Origin: an uncultured Pirellulaceae bacterium
GTDB lineage: Bacteria; Planctomycetota; Planctomycetia; Pirellulales; Pirellulaceae
Direction of reading: 5' to 3'
DNA length: 42,089 nt
Assembly: GCA_938010615.1 (NCBI GenBank)
Contig: CALLUY010000089.1
Location: forward strand, 1 to 42,089
Made by a program: the position numbers and the translations under genes. Shown piece by piece: positions 8,442 through 17,588 of the stretch; position 1 is the stretch's first letter; every line of letters begins with the position of its first letter. Below the pieces are notes generated by a model. It saw only the letters and a program-made list of their open reading frames with translations. It was not told where the DNA came from and made no database searches.

Positions 8442-9509
8442 ATGCCAAAAAACACAGTCCACGTTTTCGACTTCCTCGAGCAAGATTCGACTCAAATTGA
8501 CGGAGGTGTCTGTGCGCTTTTTGGAGGCGAACGATTCCTCAAGCAGCTGGCCGCGAACGCAATTTCCGACGACGGAAATGAGTACTCGCTGACACGACTC
8601 GACGGGCCGACAGCTCAATATTCGGAGGTCATGGACGAGCTTGCGACGCAGTCATTGTTCGGTGGCGGTGGGCCAAAGATCGTGTTGATTGATGATGCCG
8701 ATAGCTTCGTGAAACAGCATCGCGATCGGCTTGAGAGCGTCGTCGAAGCCAAGCACCGTAATCTATTGGTGATGCTTGTTGATTCGTGGGCAGCCAATAC
8801 TCGGCTATATAAATTAATCGACAAACACGGGTTTCAGATCCGCTGCGATGCACCTGTTCAAGGACGCTCCAAGAAGCCAGACGTGAAGCGGATCAGTGCC
8901 TGGTTGGTCGATCGAGCCGAAAAAACGCATGATTTCAAGCTTCCAGTCAACGGTGCGTCGCTGCTGATTGACCTAGTTGATTGTGAGTTTGGCCGGATGG
9001 ATCAAGAGCTGCAGAAGCTGGCTCTTTACGCAGACAAGAACAAGAAAGTCACCATGGATCAGGTGGCGAAAGTGGTCGGCGGTTGGAGAACGCAAACGAT
9101 GTGGGAGGCGATCGCAGCGGCCTGCGATGGCGACGCCGGAGAGGCAGTTCGGCTGCTGGATCAGCTACTGAAAACGGGTGAGCATCCGTTGGCGCTGTTT
9201 GGTCAACTTTCGTGGTCGCTGCGTCGATACTCGACCGCGACTGAAATCGTGCTGCGTCAGGTCCGCCAAGGCAAGCGTCCGGATCTTTCGTCGGCGGTGA
9301 GTTCTGCGGGCTTCAAGCCTTGGGGCGGCGAAGTCGATTTGGCTCAGGATCGGCTCAAGCAATTGGGACGGGGCAGGGCGGCTCAAATTCTCGATTGGCT
9401 CAACGAAACCGATGCGGCTCTCAAGCGGACCCACACTTCCGAGCATCGTGGACGGTTGGCTCTGGAAAAGCTGTTGATAAAAATGAGCAGCGAGTTGTCA
9501 CCGGCGTAG
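8442..9509 (+). CDS. holA: DNA polymerase III subunit delta
   Basis: 355 residues. HolA is the clamp-loader subunit that opens the beta sliding clamp. The protein has the family's three-part layout: an N-terminal AAA-like domain without nucleotide motifs (CALFGGERFLKQLAANAI, MDELATQSLFGGGGPKIVLIDDAD), a middle helical part (AWLVDRAEKTHDFKLPVNGASLLIDLVDCEFGRMDQELQKLALY) and the C-terminal collar domain (MWEAIAAACDGDAGEAVRLLDQLLKTGEHPLALFGQLSWSLRRY). These were read as a pattern rather than as exact residues. Length agrees with the family. It is a stand-alone gene, divergent from ilvB. Confidence 0.88.
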   Translation: MPKNTVHVFDFLEQDSTQIDGGVCALFGGERFLKQLAANAISDDGNEYSLTRLDGPTAQYSEVMDELATQSLFGGGGPKIVLIDDADSFVKQHRDRLESVVEAKHRNLLVMLVDSWAANTRLYKLIDKHGFQIRCDAPVQGRSKKPDVKRISAWLVDRAEKTHDFKLPVNGASLLIDLVDCEFGRMDQELQKLALYADKNKKVTMDQVAKVVGGWRTQTMWEAIAAACDGDAGEAVRLLDQLLKTGEHPLALFGQLSWSLRRYSTATEIVLRQVRQGKRPDLSSAVSSAGFKPWGGEVDLAQDRLKQLGRGRAAQILDWLNETDAALKRTHTSEHRGRLALEKLLIKMSSELSPA

Positions 9510-9525
9510 TCATGCTGCTCGCTGA

Positions 9526-9586
9526 CGTGGTTGTGGCTTCCAGCCGCAGCGTTGCGAGATTGCTGCAGCTAGAAGCTTCAACCACG
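9526..9586. repeat. Hairpin-forming repeat downstream of holA
   Basis: CGTGGTTG at 9526-9533 pairs with CAACCACG at 9579-9586, and the inner arms GGCTTCCAGCCGCAGC and GCTGCAGCTAGAAGC pair imperfectly around an 11-base loop. The GGCTTCCAGC / GCTGGAAGCC type of element resembles dispersed hairpins of planctomycete genomes; a fragment similar to it (ACTGGAAGCCGCACAACG) occurs at about 16155. It could end holA transcription but lacks a T-run. Confidence 0.6.
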
Positions 9587-9788
9587 CTTATGCCGATTCA
9601 GCGGGTTGTAACGAGAAAATGTCGTGTTGGAACTTCAATTCGCCAACGCAACCGGCTTTATTGGTTCATCGCTATCGTTTTTGCAGCCAAACGTGGATTG
9701 GGACGATAGAAACAGCGTGTGCCGTCAGTGAAGGCTGCAAATCCGTTTGGCGGGTTTCAGGTTTGAAAACGTGTTTTTCACAAATTCG

Positions 9789-9818
9789 TTGACACCCAAA
9801 ATTGCCCGCAACTATAAT
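9789..9818 (+). promoter_or_regulatory. Sigma-70-type promoter upstream of the membrane-protein/MoxR cluster
   Basis: Perfect consensus hexamers TTGACA (9789-9794) and TATAAT (9813-9818) with an 18-base spacer. Transcription would start near 9825, about 150 bases before the ATG at 9975. Between holA and this promoter only the hairpin repeat is seen; the open frames there look spurious. Confidence 0.75.
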
Positions 9819-9974
9819 TTTTTGAGGTTGGGGTGAGTTCCTTCGAGAGCTTTCCTTGATCTATGGACGATCATCCAATTTTTGATCCCGAAGCAGTGAA
9901 TCTGTAGTACAGTTTACTTGCCCGGTACAAAGTCCCATAACTCCTGGCGTGATGAGCTTCAAAGAGGAAAAGTA

Positions 9975-10802
9975 ATGAAAAACCTGGTCGGAAATGCACT
10001 AACGGTTTTGATTCTGTTGATGAGCTGTTTCTTTTTCGCAGCCGCCTTGATGGTTGGCGCCGCACAGAGAAACTGGAAAGCGGAAGTTGCCGCGTTGCAG
10101 TCTCGAGCGGATGCAGCTGAACGCCAAGTCAACGAAGCCAAAAGCGCCACCGGAGATCAGATTAAAGAGATCGAACGTGAGAAAGTTGCTCGCGCTCAGC
10201 AGCTCGCAACTCTTTTCTCTCAGAACCGCCAAATCAGTCAACAGCTTGAAGACCGCAACAAGGCTTACAAGGTTGTGGTCGAAGAAAGCCAAGAACGTCT
10301 TGCTCGTTTGCGTGAAGCTGAAGCTCGGCTTGCTCAGCAAGACAAAGAGCTTGCGGCAACGAAAGCACTCAACACGGACCTCAAGAACAACATCACTGAG
10401 CAATTCGGCAAAGTTAAAAACCTGACTCAGGAATCTTTCGAACAGCAAACGCAGCTTGACATGCTTGAGCGGACGGTCGAAGACCTCAACGCATCGTTGG
10501 CTGGCAAGACAAAAATCATGAACGCGATTGGTGTGGACGACAACTATCGAACCAAGGACATCGTTCCAAAGTTGACCGCAACTGTTGCTGAAATCGGCGA
10601 CAGTCGCGACACGCTGGCGATCAAGCTTGGCTCTGATGATGGCATTCGTGTCGGACACGAGTTCGATATTTACCGTGGTCAGCGATTCATCGGACGTGCG
10701 AAGGTGACCAAAGTCCGACAGGATGTTGCGGTTCTCAAGTCGATCCGAGGACTGATGCAGAGTCCTGTCCAGGAGGGCGACTATGTCACAAGCCAACTCT
10801 GA
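9975..10802 (+). CDS. Membrane-anchored coiled-coil protein, hypothetical
   Basis: 275 residues from the ATG at 9975, which has AGAGG seven bases upstream. One N-terminal membrane segment (about residues 9-29, VLILLMSCFFFAAALMV) is followed by a long Glu/Gln/Ala/Lys-rich coiled coil (about 35-180) and a small C-terminal beta-type domain (LAIKLGSDDGIRVGHEFDIYR, FIGRAKVTKVRQDVAVLK). The layout of one membrane helix, coiled coil and beta domain resembles MreC-like scaffold proteins in outline, but I see no sequence match. Its end overlaps the next gene by 20 bases. Promoter at 9789. Function unknown; an envelope or division-related scaffold is only an inference. Confidence 0.8.
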   Translation: MKNLVGNALTVLILLMSCFFFAAALMVGAAQRNWKAEVAALQSRADAAERQVNEAKSATGDQIKEIEREKVARAQQLATLFSQNRQISQQLEDRNKAYKVVVEESQERLARLREAEARLAQQDKELAATKALNTDLKNNITEQFGKVKNLTQESFEQQTQLDMLERTVEDLNASLAGKTKIMNAIGVDDNYRTKDIVPKLTATVAEIGDSRDTLAIKLGSDDGIRVGHEFDIYRGQRFIGRAKVTKVRQDVAVLKSIRGLMQSPVQEGDYVTSQL

Positions 10803-10995
10803 TTTCGGTGACTTTGGCGGAGCGATCGAGTACGACGGTACTCAACCGGCAGACGACATGCCTCAGGTTGCTCCGGCTCCCGTCTACCGCAAAAAAGGCA
10901 TCAACATCTACACATTGATGTTGATCTTTTCGCTGATCTTTTTGACCGCAGGCGCTATTTTGCTATTCACCAATTTGAGTGGTTATCAACTTTAG
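10783..10995 (+). CDS. Small single-pass membrane protein, hypothetical
   Basis: 70 residues. An acidic, Pro-rich N-terminal tail (about 35 residues) is followed by YRKKGINIY and one membrane helix (TLMLIFSLIFLTAGAILLF), ending a few residues later. The start lies inside the 3' end of the coiled-coil gene (20-base overlap, other frame), with AGGAGG about six bases upstream (GTCCAGGAGGGCGACT), so the pair is probably translationally coupled. The next gene has the same architecture. Function unknown. Confidence 0.75.
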   Translation: MSQANSDFGDFGGAIEYDGTQPADDMPQVAPAPVYRKKGINIYTLMLIFSLIFLTAGAILLFTNLSGYQL

Positions 10996-11039
10996 GCTTC
11001 GCAACGCTTTCAATTCTGACCAACTTTTGAACCCACAAA

Positions 11040-11270
11040 ATGTCTGATATCCCCAGTGACTTTGATGTTCCCGACGACACCACGGAAGTCGGTGAGACTT
11101 CCGGTGAAATGGTTCGTCCGGAAGCGCCGAAACGTCCTTGGTATCAGCTGGATTTGTTTAACACGTTGCTGTTGATTTCGTTTCTGCTGATTACGCTTTC
11201 GTCGATGCTGCTGATCTGGCACCTGATTGATCGTTACGGATCCATCACCGACGCTCCTTGGAACGTATAG
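11040..11270 (+). CDS. Small single-pass membrane protein, hypothetical
   Basis: 76 residues with the same plan as its upstream neighbour: an acidic N-terminal tail, then RPWYQLDLFNT, one membrane helix (LLLISFLLITLSSMLLIW) and a short end. The two small proteins look like diverged paralogues that could pair in the membrane with the coiled-coil protein at 9975. The position 45 bases after the previous stop suggests the same transcript. Function unknown. Confidence 0.72.
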   Translation: MSDIPSDFDVPDDTTEVGETSGEMVRPEAPKRPWYQLDLFNTLLLISFLLITLSSMLLIWHLIDRYGSITDAPWNV

Positions 11271-11397
11271 AGTTCTACAAAGCTTCGATTCTTCCTCGGT
11301 TCTTTTGAAACCTGAGCCCATTCGCCAGGTTAAACTTGTGGAGCGAGTTCTGTTTTATTGGTACACTTGCTCTGTTGGATGAGACGGAGAACGACAA

Positions 11398-12372
11398 GTG
11401 GACAAACCAATTGGTGATTCGGAGCACGCTGACTTGGCGTCTTTGCAGTCAACTGCACAGAAAATACTGGATAACATCAATTCGGTGGTCTTGGGCAAAG
11501 AGTCCGTTTCTCGGCTGTGCGTCATTGCATTGGTCGCCGGCGAACATGTGCTTCTGGAAGACGTGCCCGGCGTTGGCAAAACGTTGATGGCCAAAGCGAT
11601 TTCTCGCAGCATCGACTGTAACTTCAGCCGGATTCAATTCACGCCTGATCTATTACCCAGCGACATTCTTGGAAGCTCGGTTTACAACACTGAAAAAGGC
11701 TCGTTCGTTTTCAATTACGGAGCTGTCTTCAATAATTTCGTGCTCGCAGACGAAATCAATCGAGCACCACCGCGGACTCAGTCGGCCTTGCTGGAGGCGA
11801 TGAGCGACAATCAAATCAGTGTCGATGGCACGACTTACGAACTGCCCGATCCCTTCATGGTCATTGCGACCCAGAATCCTTTCGAATTCGAAGGCACCTA
11901 CGTCTTGCCCGAAAGCCAGTTGGACCGTTTTCTAATGCGGCTTTCCATGGGCTATCCAGATCGTAGCTTCGAATCACGGATCATGATGAATCACAAAACC
12001 GGTGAACCGGTTGAAAATCTTACTGCAGTTTGTTCTGTCGAAGGCATCGTGCAAATTCGTGCTGCCGTTAGAGACGTCACCGTTGAGGACTCGCTGGTCA
12101 AATACATGATGGACGTCGTCGGTTCGACCCGAGAGTCAGCCGACATCAGCGTCGGAATTTCTACTCGAGGAGCACTGGCTTGGTTTCGGGCAATTCAGGC
12201 GATGGCATTTCTGGACGGGCGAGACTACGCGATTCCAGACGATGCAAAGACGTTGGCAGTTCATGTGCTCTCACATCGAATTCAGCTTCGGGGCGGTTTT
12301 CAAGGCGCAAGGCGAGACGAATCGGAAGCCGCGGTCATCGAAATTCTTTCGCGTCACTCACTGCCGGGCTAA
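11398..12372 (+). CDS. MoxR-family AAA+ ATPase
   Basis: 324 residues from a GTG at 11398 with GGAG eight bases upstream. MoxR ATPases act as chaperones that mature or insert metal centres into partner complexes, usually together with von Willebrand A or DUF58 proteins. Visible are Walker A (GVGKT, residues 58-62), the MoxR sensor segment FSRIQFTPDLLPSDILGSSVY (given as a pattern), Walker B (FVLADE, 114-119) followed by INRAPPRTQSALLEAM, sensor ATQNPFEFEGTYVLPESQLDRF, and a C-terminal lid domain with STRGALAW. DUF58 and transglutaminase genes follow, the classic MoxR gene neighbourhood. Confidence 0.94.
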   Translation: MDKPIGDSEHADLASLQSTAQKILDNINSVVLGKESVSRLCVIALVAGEHVLLEDVPGVGKTLMAKAISRSIDCNFSRIQFTPDLLPSDILGSSVYNTEKGSFVFNYGAVFNNFVLADEINRAPPRTQSALLEAMSDNQISVDGTTYELPDPFMVIATQNPFEFEGTYVLPESQLDRFLMRLSMGYPDRSFESRIMMNHKTGEPVENLTAVCSVEGIVQIRAAVRDVTVEDSLVKYMMDVVGSTRESADISVGISTRGALAWFRAIQAMAFLDGRDYAIPDDAKTLAVHVLSHRIQLRGGFQGARRDESEAAVIEILSRHSLPG

Positions 12373-12428
12373 CGAACGGTTCCCGGCGAAGCCATCTTCA
12401 ACCAAGTAAACAATCCGACTGATTCAAG

Positions 12429-13718
12429 ATGGCCAGAAAAAAAACACCGAAAGATCGCCAGTGCAAACTGACGCCCGAGGGCTGGGTTTACATGGTCATC
12501 GTCGGCTTTATCGCGACGGGTGCTGTTCTGCGTAACGTCAATCTGTTGATTTTCGCCACAGGCATGTTGATTGCGCCGCTGATCTTCAATTGGCGCGTTT
12601 GTATGGCGAACCTTCGTTCGCTGACAGCGAGACGCGTCATTCCGGAACGAGTTCATGCCCTGACGCCGGTCAACATTGCCTGGACGTGCGAAAACGACGG
12701 CGGTCGGCTAACAGCAAGAAACTTGATTTTACACGATCGAATTTTTGACAGCTCCAAGCGAAATCAGCCCAGAGGATTTCTGCGGCGGATCGCCAGTAAA
12801 GTCGAGTCAATGTTTCAGGTCTTGAATTTCGAAGAAGACCATGCGCACGTCAGCTTTCAAAGCGTCTCCCGTTTGGACCCAAATATCACTACCTATCAGT
12901 GCATGTTTCCCGGACGTGGAAAGTACGAAATTGGACCAGCAGAATTGAAAACATCGTTTCCGTTTGGGTTGGTCGCTTGCCGCGTTCCACTGGAAGCAAA
13001 AGATTTAATCCTTGTCGCTCCGCCATTGGGAACTCTGCAGCCGACATGGGAACGCAGGATTGACTCGCGGGAAGTTGGCGAGCAGTCGCGAATGCGTCGT
13101 CGTGGACTTGAGCAAGACGAATTTTACGCGATGAGGAAATGGCGGTCTGGCGACAGCCGAAGAAACATCCACTGGCGGTCAAGCGCTCGAAAGGGCTTTC
13201 CGATGGTCAAACAATTCGATCAACCGAACGATCGAGATTTCGCATTGCTGCTAGATCTTCACAGTGACGACGAAATAACGAGGCTGCAGTGTGAAGTCAT
13301 GCTTAGTTTTGCCGCAACCGCGTTGTCGCAAGCAAATTCCGACGTTCGCGGACAACTGGGAGTTGCCTTGTGCGGCAAAGAAAATCATTTGATTTCTGGT
13401 CGCCAGAATGTCGCGACGAATCACAACGTGATGCGTCGGCTTGCGGTCGTTCAACCAACGGTCTCTCCCGAAATCGAAGCTTCCGTGATTGAATTGGCGT
13501 CACAAATCAGTGCCGGTACGCCACTCTATTGTTTCAGCACTCGAGACGAACCAGTCTGGCTCAGTTCAAATGGAGTCGTGAAGATCAGTCCCGCGCTTAG
13601 TGCGATTCGTCATCAAGTGAGATGGGTCCGGGTGGATTCGGATGAGTTTAACGAGTTGTTTTCGCTTGAAGAAAAACTTGGTCCGATCGTCGAAAAATCA
13701 CGGGAGGTTACCGCATGA
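12429..13718 (+). CDS. DUF58 domain membrane protein
   Basis: 429 residues. Two N-terminal membrane helices lie at about residues 18-60 (VYMVIVGFIATGAVL and LLIFATGMLIAPLIF). A beta-rich segment follows (NIAWTCENDGGRL, FPGRGKYEIGPAELKTSFPFGL), then the DUF58 signature RKWRSGDSRRNIHWRSSARKG at about 235-255 (seen as MRKWRSGDSRR..HWRSSAR) and a partly von Willebrand A-like C-terminal domain (FALLLDLHSDDE). DUF58 proteins are thought to work with MoxR ATPases. It begins 56 bases after moxR and its stop overlaps the next start (ATGA). Confidence 0.9.
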   Translation: MARKKTPKDRQCKLTPEGWVYMVIVGFIATGAVLRNVNLLIFATGMLIAPLIFNWRVCMANLRSLTARRVIPERVHALTPVNIAWTCENDGGRLTARNLILHDRIFDSSKRNQPRGFLRRIASKVESMFQVLNFEEDHAHVSFQSVSRLDPNITTYQCMFPGRGKYEIGPAELKTSFPFGLVACRVPLEAKDLILVAPPLGTLQPTWERRIDSREVGEQSRMRRRGLEQDEFYAMRKWRSGDSRRNIHWRSSARKGFPMVKQFDQPNDRDFALLLDLHSDDEITRLQCEVMLSFAATALSQANSDVRGQLGVALCGKENHLISGRQNVATNHNVMRRLAVVQPTVSPEIEASVIELASQISAGTPLYCFSTRDEPVWLSSNGVVKISPALSAIRHQVRWVRVDSDEFNELFSLEEKLGPIVEKSREVTA

Positions 13719-16138
13719 CCAACCGCCGAGTTCTACAGATCTTGTTAATGGCATTGGTGCTGACCAGCACGACGATGTTGGCGGTGAGTATCAATCATCT
13801 GCATCTGATCCCGCTGACAGTCGTCGCGATCGTTGGCGCGTTTTGCGTCACAGATGTGCTGAAGTGGATTTCAGTCAAAGGTTGGGTCGCAAACATTCTG
13901 TCGTTGGGAATCCTGTTTTTCTCAATGTTTGAGTTCTACCCGGCAGATAGTGCCGGGAAGCTGATTGCCGTTTCCAAGTTGTTGGTCTATCTGCAAGCGG
14001 TGTTGGTGTTTCAGGAAAAGACTCCAAGGCTTAACTGGCAGATTATGGTCCTCAGCTTGCTGCAAGTGGTTATCACCACAATCTTCAGCATCGGATTCGA
14101 AGGCGGCATCTTGTTCTTCGTGTTCTTTATTCTCGGTGGAATCACGCTGGTGCTACAGAATGCTTTTTCAAACGAATGCATGATCGAGCAACGAAACGAA
14201 TCAAGTGACGAAATTCGTGAACGAATCGCGTCGGAAACATCGCCGGCTCGACGGCTTGCGTTTTGGCAACACGATCCGCGGCCAGTTCCAATGATCACAT
14301 CGCTTGCGTCGCAGCAAAAATTCAGGATGCGCCCATTGGCAGTTCTGCCCGGCGTGATGTTTGTCGCATCGATGTTTACGCTGGTTGTGTTCTTGACGGC
14401 GCCTCGCAACGCAGAACCATGGTTCAGCCCGATCACTTACAAAGTCGAGTCGGTTGGCTTCTCCAAGGAAATCAGCCTTGAGGAAACTGGCAAAATCAAT
14501 GGGTCTAGCCTGCGGATCTTTGAAGCCAAATTTACTTCTGACGATGAAAAATCCGATCCGATACAGCTCGGCGAACTGCCTTATTTCCGCGGCATTGCAC
14601 TGTCGAATTTGACGTTTAAAGATGGCAAGACGAGCTGGAATGCTGCCTATGAGCGAATTAGTCGTAATACCTATCAGAAAATACGGAGCATTAGTGGCGA
14701 GCGCGGGAACCGAATTGCTGTGATGAAGGTCACGATGGAAAAGTCAGCACAGTCAATGTTGTATGCGCCGATGCCGGCTGGTATCGGAAGAAATACATCC
14801 GGGGAACTGATGTTCTGCCACGAGATTTCAGCTTTCACTCGATGTCGCGAGAACGAGGAAATCAATTTCGCTCCCTTCGGATACGAGCTTTCGATTCCAT
14901 TGGACTCAAGGAACAACCCAGCGAAGGCTTGGCCTTACATTGCCAATACTCGAATATATTCAAACGATCCGATGTCGGACGATCCAGCACAACAACGCTG
15001 GCTGACCCGGATGGATCGAAAGAACTACCCGACGCTGGTCAAGATTGCTGATTCGATCGCAGAAAAAGTTCGCATCAATGGCGGCGGCCGTGTCGAGTTG
15101 GTGCGCGAGATTGAGAATCACTTTTTGGATCCGTCGACCTATTCCTACACGCTCGACTATACCGACGTGGATCGGAATCTGAACATTGATCCGAACGAAG
15201 ACTTTGTCGCCAACTTTAGGACAGGCCACTGTGAGGCATTTGCGTCTGCCATGACGTTGATGTTGCGAAGCCAGGGTATTCCAGCGAGAGTCGTCACCGG
15301 ATTTTTCGGTGGCGAATTCAACGAGTTCAGCGAATCCTACGTCGTTCGTGGATCGCATGCTCACGCGTGGGTGGAAGTGTATCTGCGACGCCGTGATTGC
15401 AGACTGGCCAAACTGGAGCCGTGGGAGTACCGGGAAGGTGGTGCTTGGTTGACCGCTGACCCGACGCCTCCTCAGCCGGCGATTGAAAGTGGACTACGGA
15501 CAGACGATGCGATCGAAATAGCTCGCACCGTATGGCAAGACTATGTGCTCGGCATGGAATCTGATCAGGGTTCCAATGAGGAAACGACGCTCACAGCGAC
15601 GCTGGTGGAGATGTTCGATAATTTCGAGTTCGACAAAATTTCTGATCGGTTTGCAGAGTCTCGGCAGTACGGACTGATAGCGCTTCTTCAACCTGTGCTG
15701 TTCGTGGTTCTGATTCTGGCGTGCATTATTGGCATGTTGCGCGTCCTGATTGTTAACGCGGGTTATGAAGAGGATCAGCCAAATACCGCGGTTGGAAAAA
15801 TCAAGCGGTTCTTCGCAGATGCGATTGGCTTGATCAGCTCTGATTTGCGCGAGTGGGTGATTGGCCAAGACGTCGACACAGCATTCTATCGTCGACTCAC
15901 GGAGATCCTAGAAGGTCACGACTACGTTCGGTCGCCAGAGCAGACTCATCGCGAGTTTGCCAGCGAGGTCAGCTTGAAGTATTCATCGCATCCGTCTTCA
16001 AGCTTGATTTCTTCGGTATTGAAAGATGTCACGGAATCTTTCAACCGGATCCGTTTTGGTCTGCACGAAATCGAAGACAGTGAACGAACCGAAATCGGCC
16101 AAAGGCTGGATGAGCTTGATCGCGTGTTGAAAGTTTGA
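13715..16138 (+). CDS. TgpA-like membrane transglutaminase
   Basis: 807 residues. Several N-terminal membrane helices (residues about 5-175) precede a large extracytoplasmic part. The transglutaminase-like core has a full catalytic triad: Cys506 in TGHCEAFASAM, His550 in SHAHAWVEVYL and Asp582 in WLTADPTP. A further membrane helix (LLQPVLFVVLILACIIGMLRV) and a cytoplasmic tail of about 140 residues follow. The layout is that of the DUF3488/TgpA family, which is linked to MoxR-DUF58 clusters and in pseudomonads is an essential membrane transglutaminase. Substrate is unknown; a cross-linking or peptidase role at the envelope is inferred. Start overlaps the DUF58 stop by four bases. Confidence 0.92.
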   Translation: MTNRRVLQILLMALVLTSTTMLAVSINHLHLIPLTVVAIVGAFCVTDVLKWISVKGWVANILSLGILFFSMFEFYPADSAGKLIAVSKLLVYLQAVLVFQEKTPRLNWQIMVLSLLQVVITTIFSIGFEGGILFFVFFILGGITLVLQNAFSNECMIEQRNESSDEIRERIASETSPARRLAFWQHDPRPVPMITSLASQQKFRMRPLAVLPGVMFVASMFTLVVFLTAPRNAEPWFSPITYKVESVGFSKEISLEETGKINGSSLRIFEAKFTSDDEKSDPIQLGELPYFRGIALSNLTFKDGKTSWNAAYERISRNTYQKIRSISGERGNRIAVMKVTMEKSAQSMLYAPMPAGIGRNTSGELMFCHEISAFTRCRENEEINFAPFGYELSIPLDSRNNPAKAWPYIANTRIYSNDPMSDDPAQQRWLTRMDRKNYPTLVKIADSIAEKVRINGGGRVELVREIENHFLDPSTYSYTLDYTDVDRNLNIDPNEDFVANFRTGHCEAFASAMTLMLRSQGIPARVVTGFFGGEFNEFSESYVVRGSHAHAWVEVYLRRRDCRLAKLEPWEYREGGAWLTADPTPPQPAIESGLRTDDAIEIARTVWQDYVLGMESDQGSNEETTLTATLVEMFDNFEFDKISDRFAESRQYGLIALLQPVLFVVLILACIIGMLRVLIVNAGYEEDQPNTAVGKIKRFFADAIGLISSDLREWVIGQDVDTAFYRRLTEILEGHDYVRSPEQTHREFASEVSLKYSSHPSSSLISSVLKDVTESFNRIRFGLHEIEDSERTEIGQRLDELDRVLKV

Positions 16139-16178
16139 TCGTGGCGTCGTGACGACTGGAAGCCGCACAACGTTTTAC

Positions 16179-16955
16179 TCAATAGCCCATCAGCAAGATT
16201 AAATCGCCAACCAGTTCATCGATCAATTCGATGTGCTGTCGACTCAGGACAGAATTCCACTCTCCCGGTTTTCCGCTCCGTAGGTGGTGGTTCGGATTTG
16301 TTTCACCCGGCTGGCGATTTGCCACTTTTTTGAAAGACTGCGTCGCAGCAATATCGATGCACTGTTCAATGGCGGTGTCATGGAACCCGTAGTGACGAAA
16401 TAGTCTTTCGAACTGGTCCGACTCATTGGCGATCAACTCTTCGTAGCGCAACTCCAATACACGATCGTCTGAATAGTTCCATGATCGCATTTCATAGTCG
16501 TTCGCATAGTGACTGAACGATTGGATCTCAGCAGCCAAGCCTTCGTCTTGGCTTAGTGATCTCAAGTGCTGTTGGTAAGATTTTCCGCCCAAATCTTCGC
16601 GGGCTACATGAGCCCATTTTTCGTCCGTCCAAAGATGATAGAAGTATCCAGAGACTACCACGTCGCGAGGATCACGAATCATGTGCGAGCCAATCACGCG
16701 ATCCGGATCAAGTTTGCGAATCGTGTTCCAGTGTTGACTGTGATTCGAAAGGAATGCTTGAGTTTTGGGATGGATTTGTTCCTGTTTACAATTGGACTTC
16801 TGAAATTTGAGTTTAAATTCTAGAGCGACTTTCTCAAGAACACGCATCAACCAAACCGTCCCCATCTTATGGTGGGCTCCATGGTAGATGAGTTTCGGTG
16901 GACCGATAAAGGGAGAGGCACTGCTGTCGGAGAAGAGTTTGTCCAGCCAGGACAT
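16179..16955 (-). CDS. Sulfotransferase-family protein
   Basis: 258 residues. The family moves sulfate from PAPS to a hydroxyl or amine. Visible are the 5'-phosphosulfate loop variant HHKMGTVWLMRVLEK near residue 28, the 3'-phosphate site RDPRDVVVSGYFYH at about 95, and the C-terminal RSGKPGEWNSVLS, matching the RKGxxGDW pattern of the family. The ATG has GGAG seven bases upstream and follows the coaB stop by three bases, so it is the last gene of the tpiA-coaB run. The acceptor is unknown; marine planctomycetes handle many sulfated glycans, so a cell-surface glycan is a reasonable guess only. Confidence 0.85.
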   Translation of the reverse strand: MSWLDKLFSDSSASPFIGPPKLIYHGAHHKMGTVWLMRVLEKVALEFKLKFQKSNCKQEQIHPKTQAFLSNHSQHWNTIRKLDPDRVIGSHMIRDPRDVVVSGYFYHLWTDEKWAHVAREDLGGKSYQQHLRSLSQDEGLAAEIQSFSHYANDYEMRSWNYSDDRVLELRYEELIANESDQFERLFRHYGFHDTAIEQCIDIAATQSFKKVANRQPGETNPNHHLRSGKPGEWNSVLSRQHIELIDELVGDLILLMGY

Positions 16956-16958
16956 GTT

Positions 16959-17588
16959 TCACTCCGATTTCAACGCGACGATGCGGTTGGCGACGGCTTG
17001 CTTTGGACCAGAAATCGTATCGATGCATTCGCCATTGGGATCAATAATGGAAACGCTGTTCTCCTCGGAGTCGATCGCTGAAGGAGCATTCAGAACGATG
17101 AAGTCGCAGTTCTTGCGTTTGAGTTTGGCCCGAGCGTTTTCGAGTCCGTTGTCCGTTTCCAATGCAAAACCGATGGTCCACTGTTGGTCTGTTTTTCGGT
17201 TTCCAGCTTCGGCCAAGATGTCCGGGTTTTCGATCAGCCTGATCGACATGCTATTCGAATCGGCAGACTTCTTGATTTTCGTTGTCGAATACTTGGCAGG
17301 TCGAAAGTCGCTAGGAGCAGCGGCGGCGATCAAACCGACGCACTCGGACCAATGCTCCATCACTGCGTCGTACATTTCATACGTGGAAACAACGTCGACG
17401 ACCGAAGCTTCACTTGGATACTCGATTGAAACTGGCCCGGAAACAATCGTTACATCAAAACCATTTTCCAAAGCTGCGATTGCAAGGCAGCAACCCATTT
17501 GACCGCTGGAACCATTGCTTAAATAGCGAACCGGATCGAGATACTCACGCGTTGGCCCAGAAGTGATCAGCAAACGGGGACGGTTCAC
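16959..17588 (-). CDS. coaB: Phosphopantothenate-cysteine ligase, stand-alone
   Basis: 209 residues. CoaB joins 4'-phosphopantothenate to cysteine in coenzyme A synthesis. Visible are the N-terminal LLITSGPTREYLDPVRYLSNGSSGQMG, diagnostic of the CoaB domain (read as the SGPTREY...DPVR...SNGSSG pattern), the AAAPSDFRPA segment, GFALETD and the ALxKRKNCDFIVLN pattern. In most bacteria CoaB is fused behind CoaC; here they are separate genes overlapping by four bases, coaC first, so gene order keeps the domain order. Located in a biosynthetic run with coaC and rpoZ. Confidence 0.93.
   Translation of the reverse strand: MNRPRLLITSGPTREYLDPVRYLSNGSSGQMGCCLAIAALENGFDVTIVSGPVSIEYPSEASVVDVVSTYEMYDAVMEHWSECVGLIAAAAPSDFRPAKYSTTKIKKSADSNSMSIRLIENPDILAEAGNRKTDQQWTIGFALETDNGLENARAKLKRKNCDFIVLNAPSAIDSEENSVSIIDPNGECIDTISGPKQAVANRIVALKSE

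Noticed and set aside
9320..9709. Open frame over the end of holA and the following gap
   Set aside because: Most of it lies inside holA in another frame and the rest covers the hairpin repeat; no homology.
9999..10796. 265-residue open frame antisense to the coiled-coil gene
   Set aside because: Composition (Phe, Leu, Val, Ser, Arg) is the expected shadow of a Glu/Lys/Gln/Ala-rich coiled coil; the sense frame has promoter and ribosome site.
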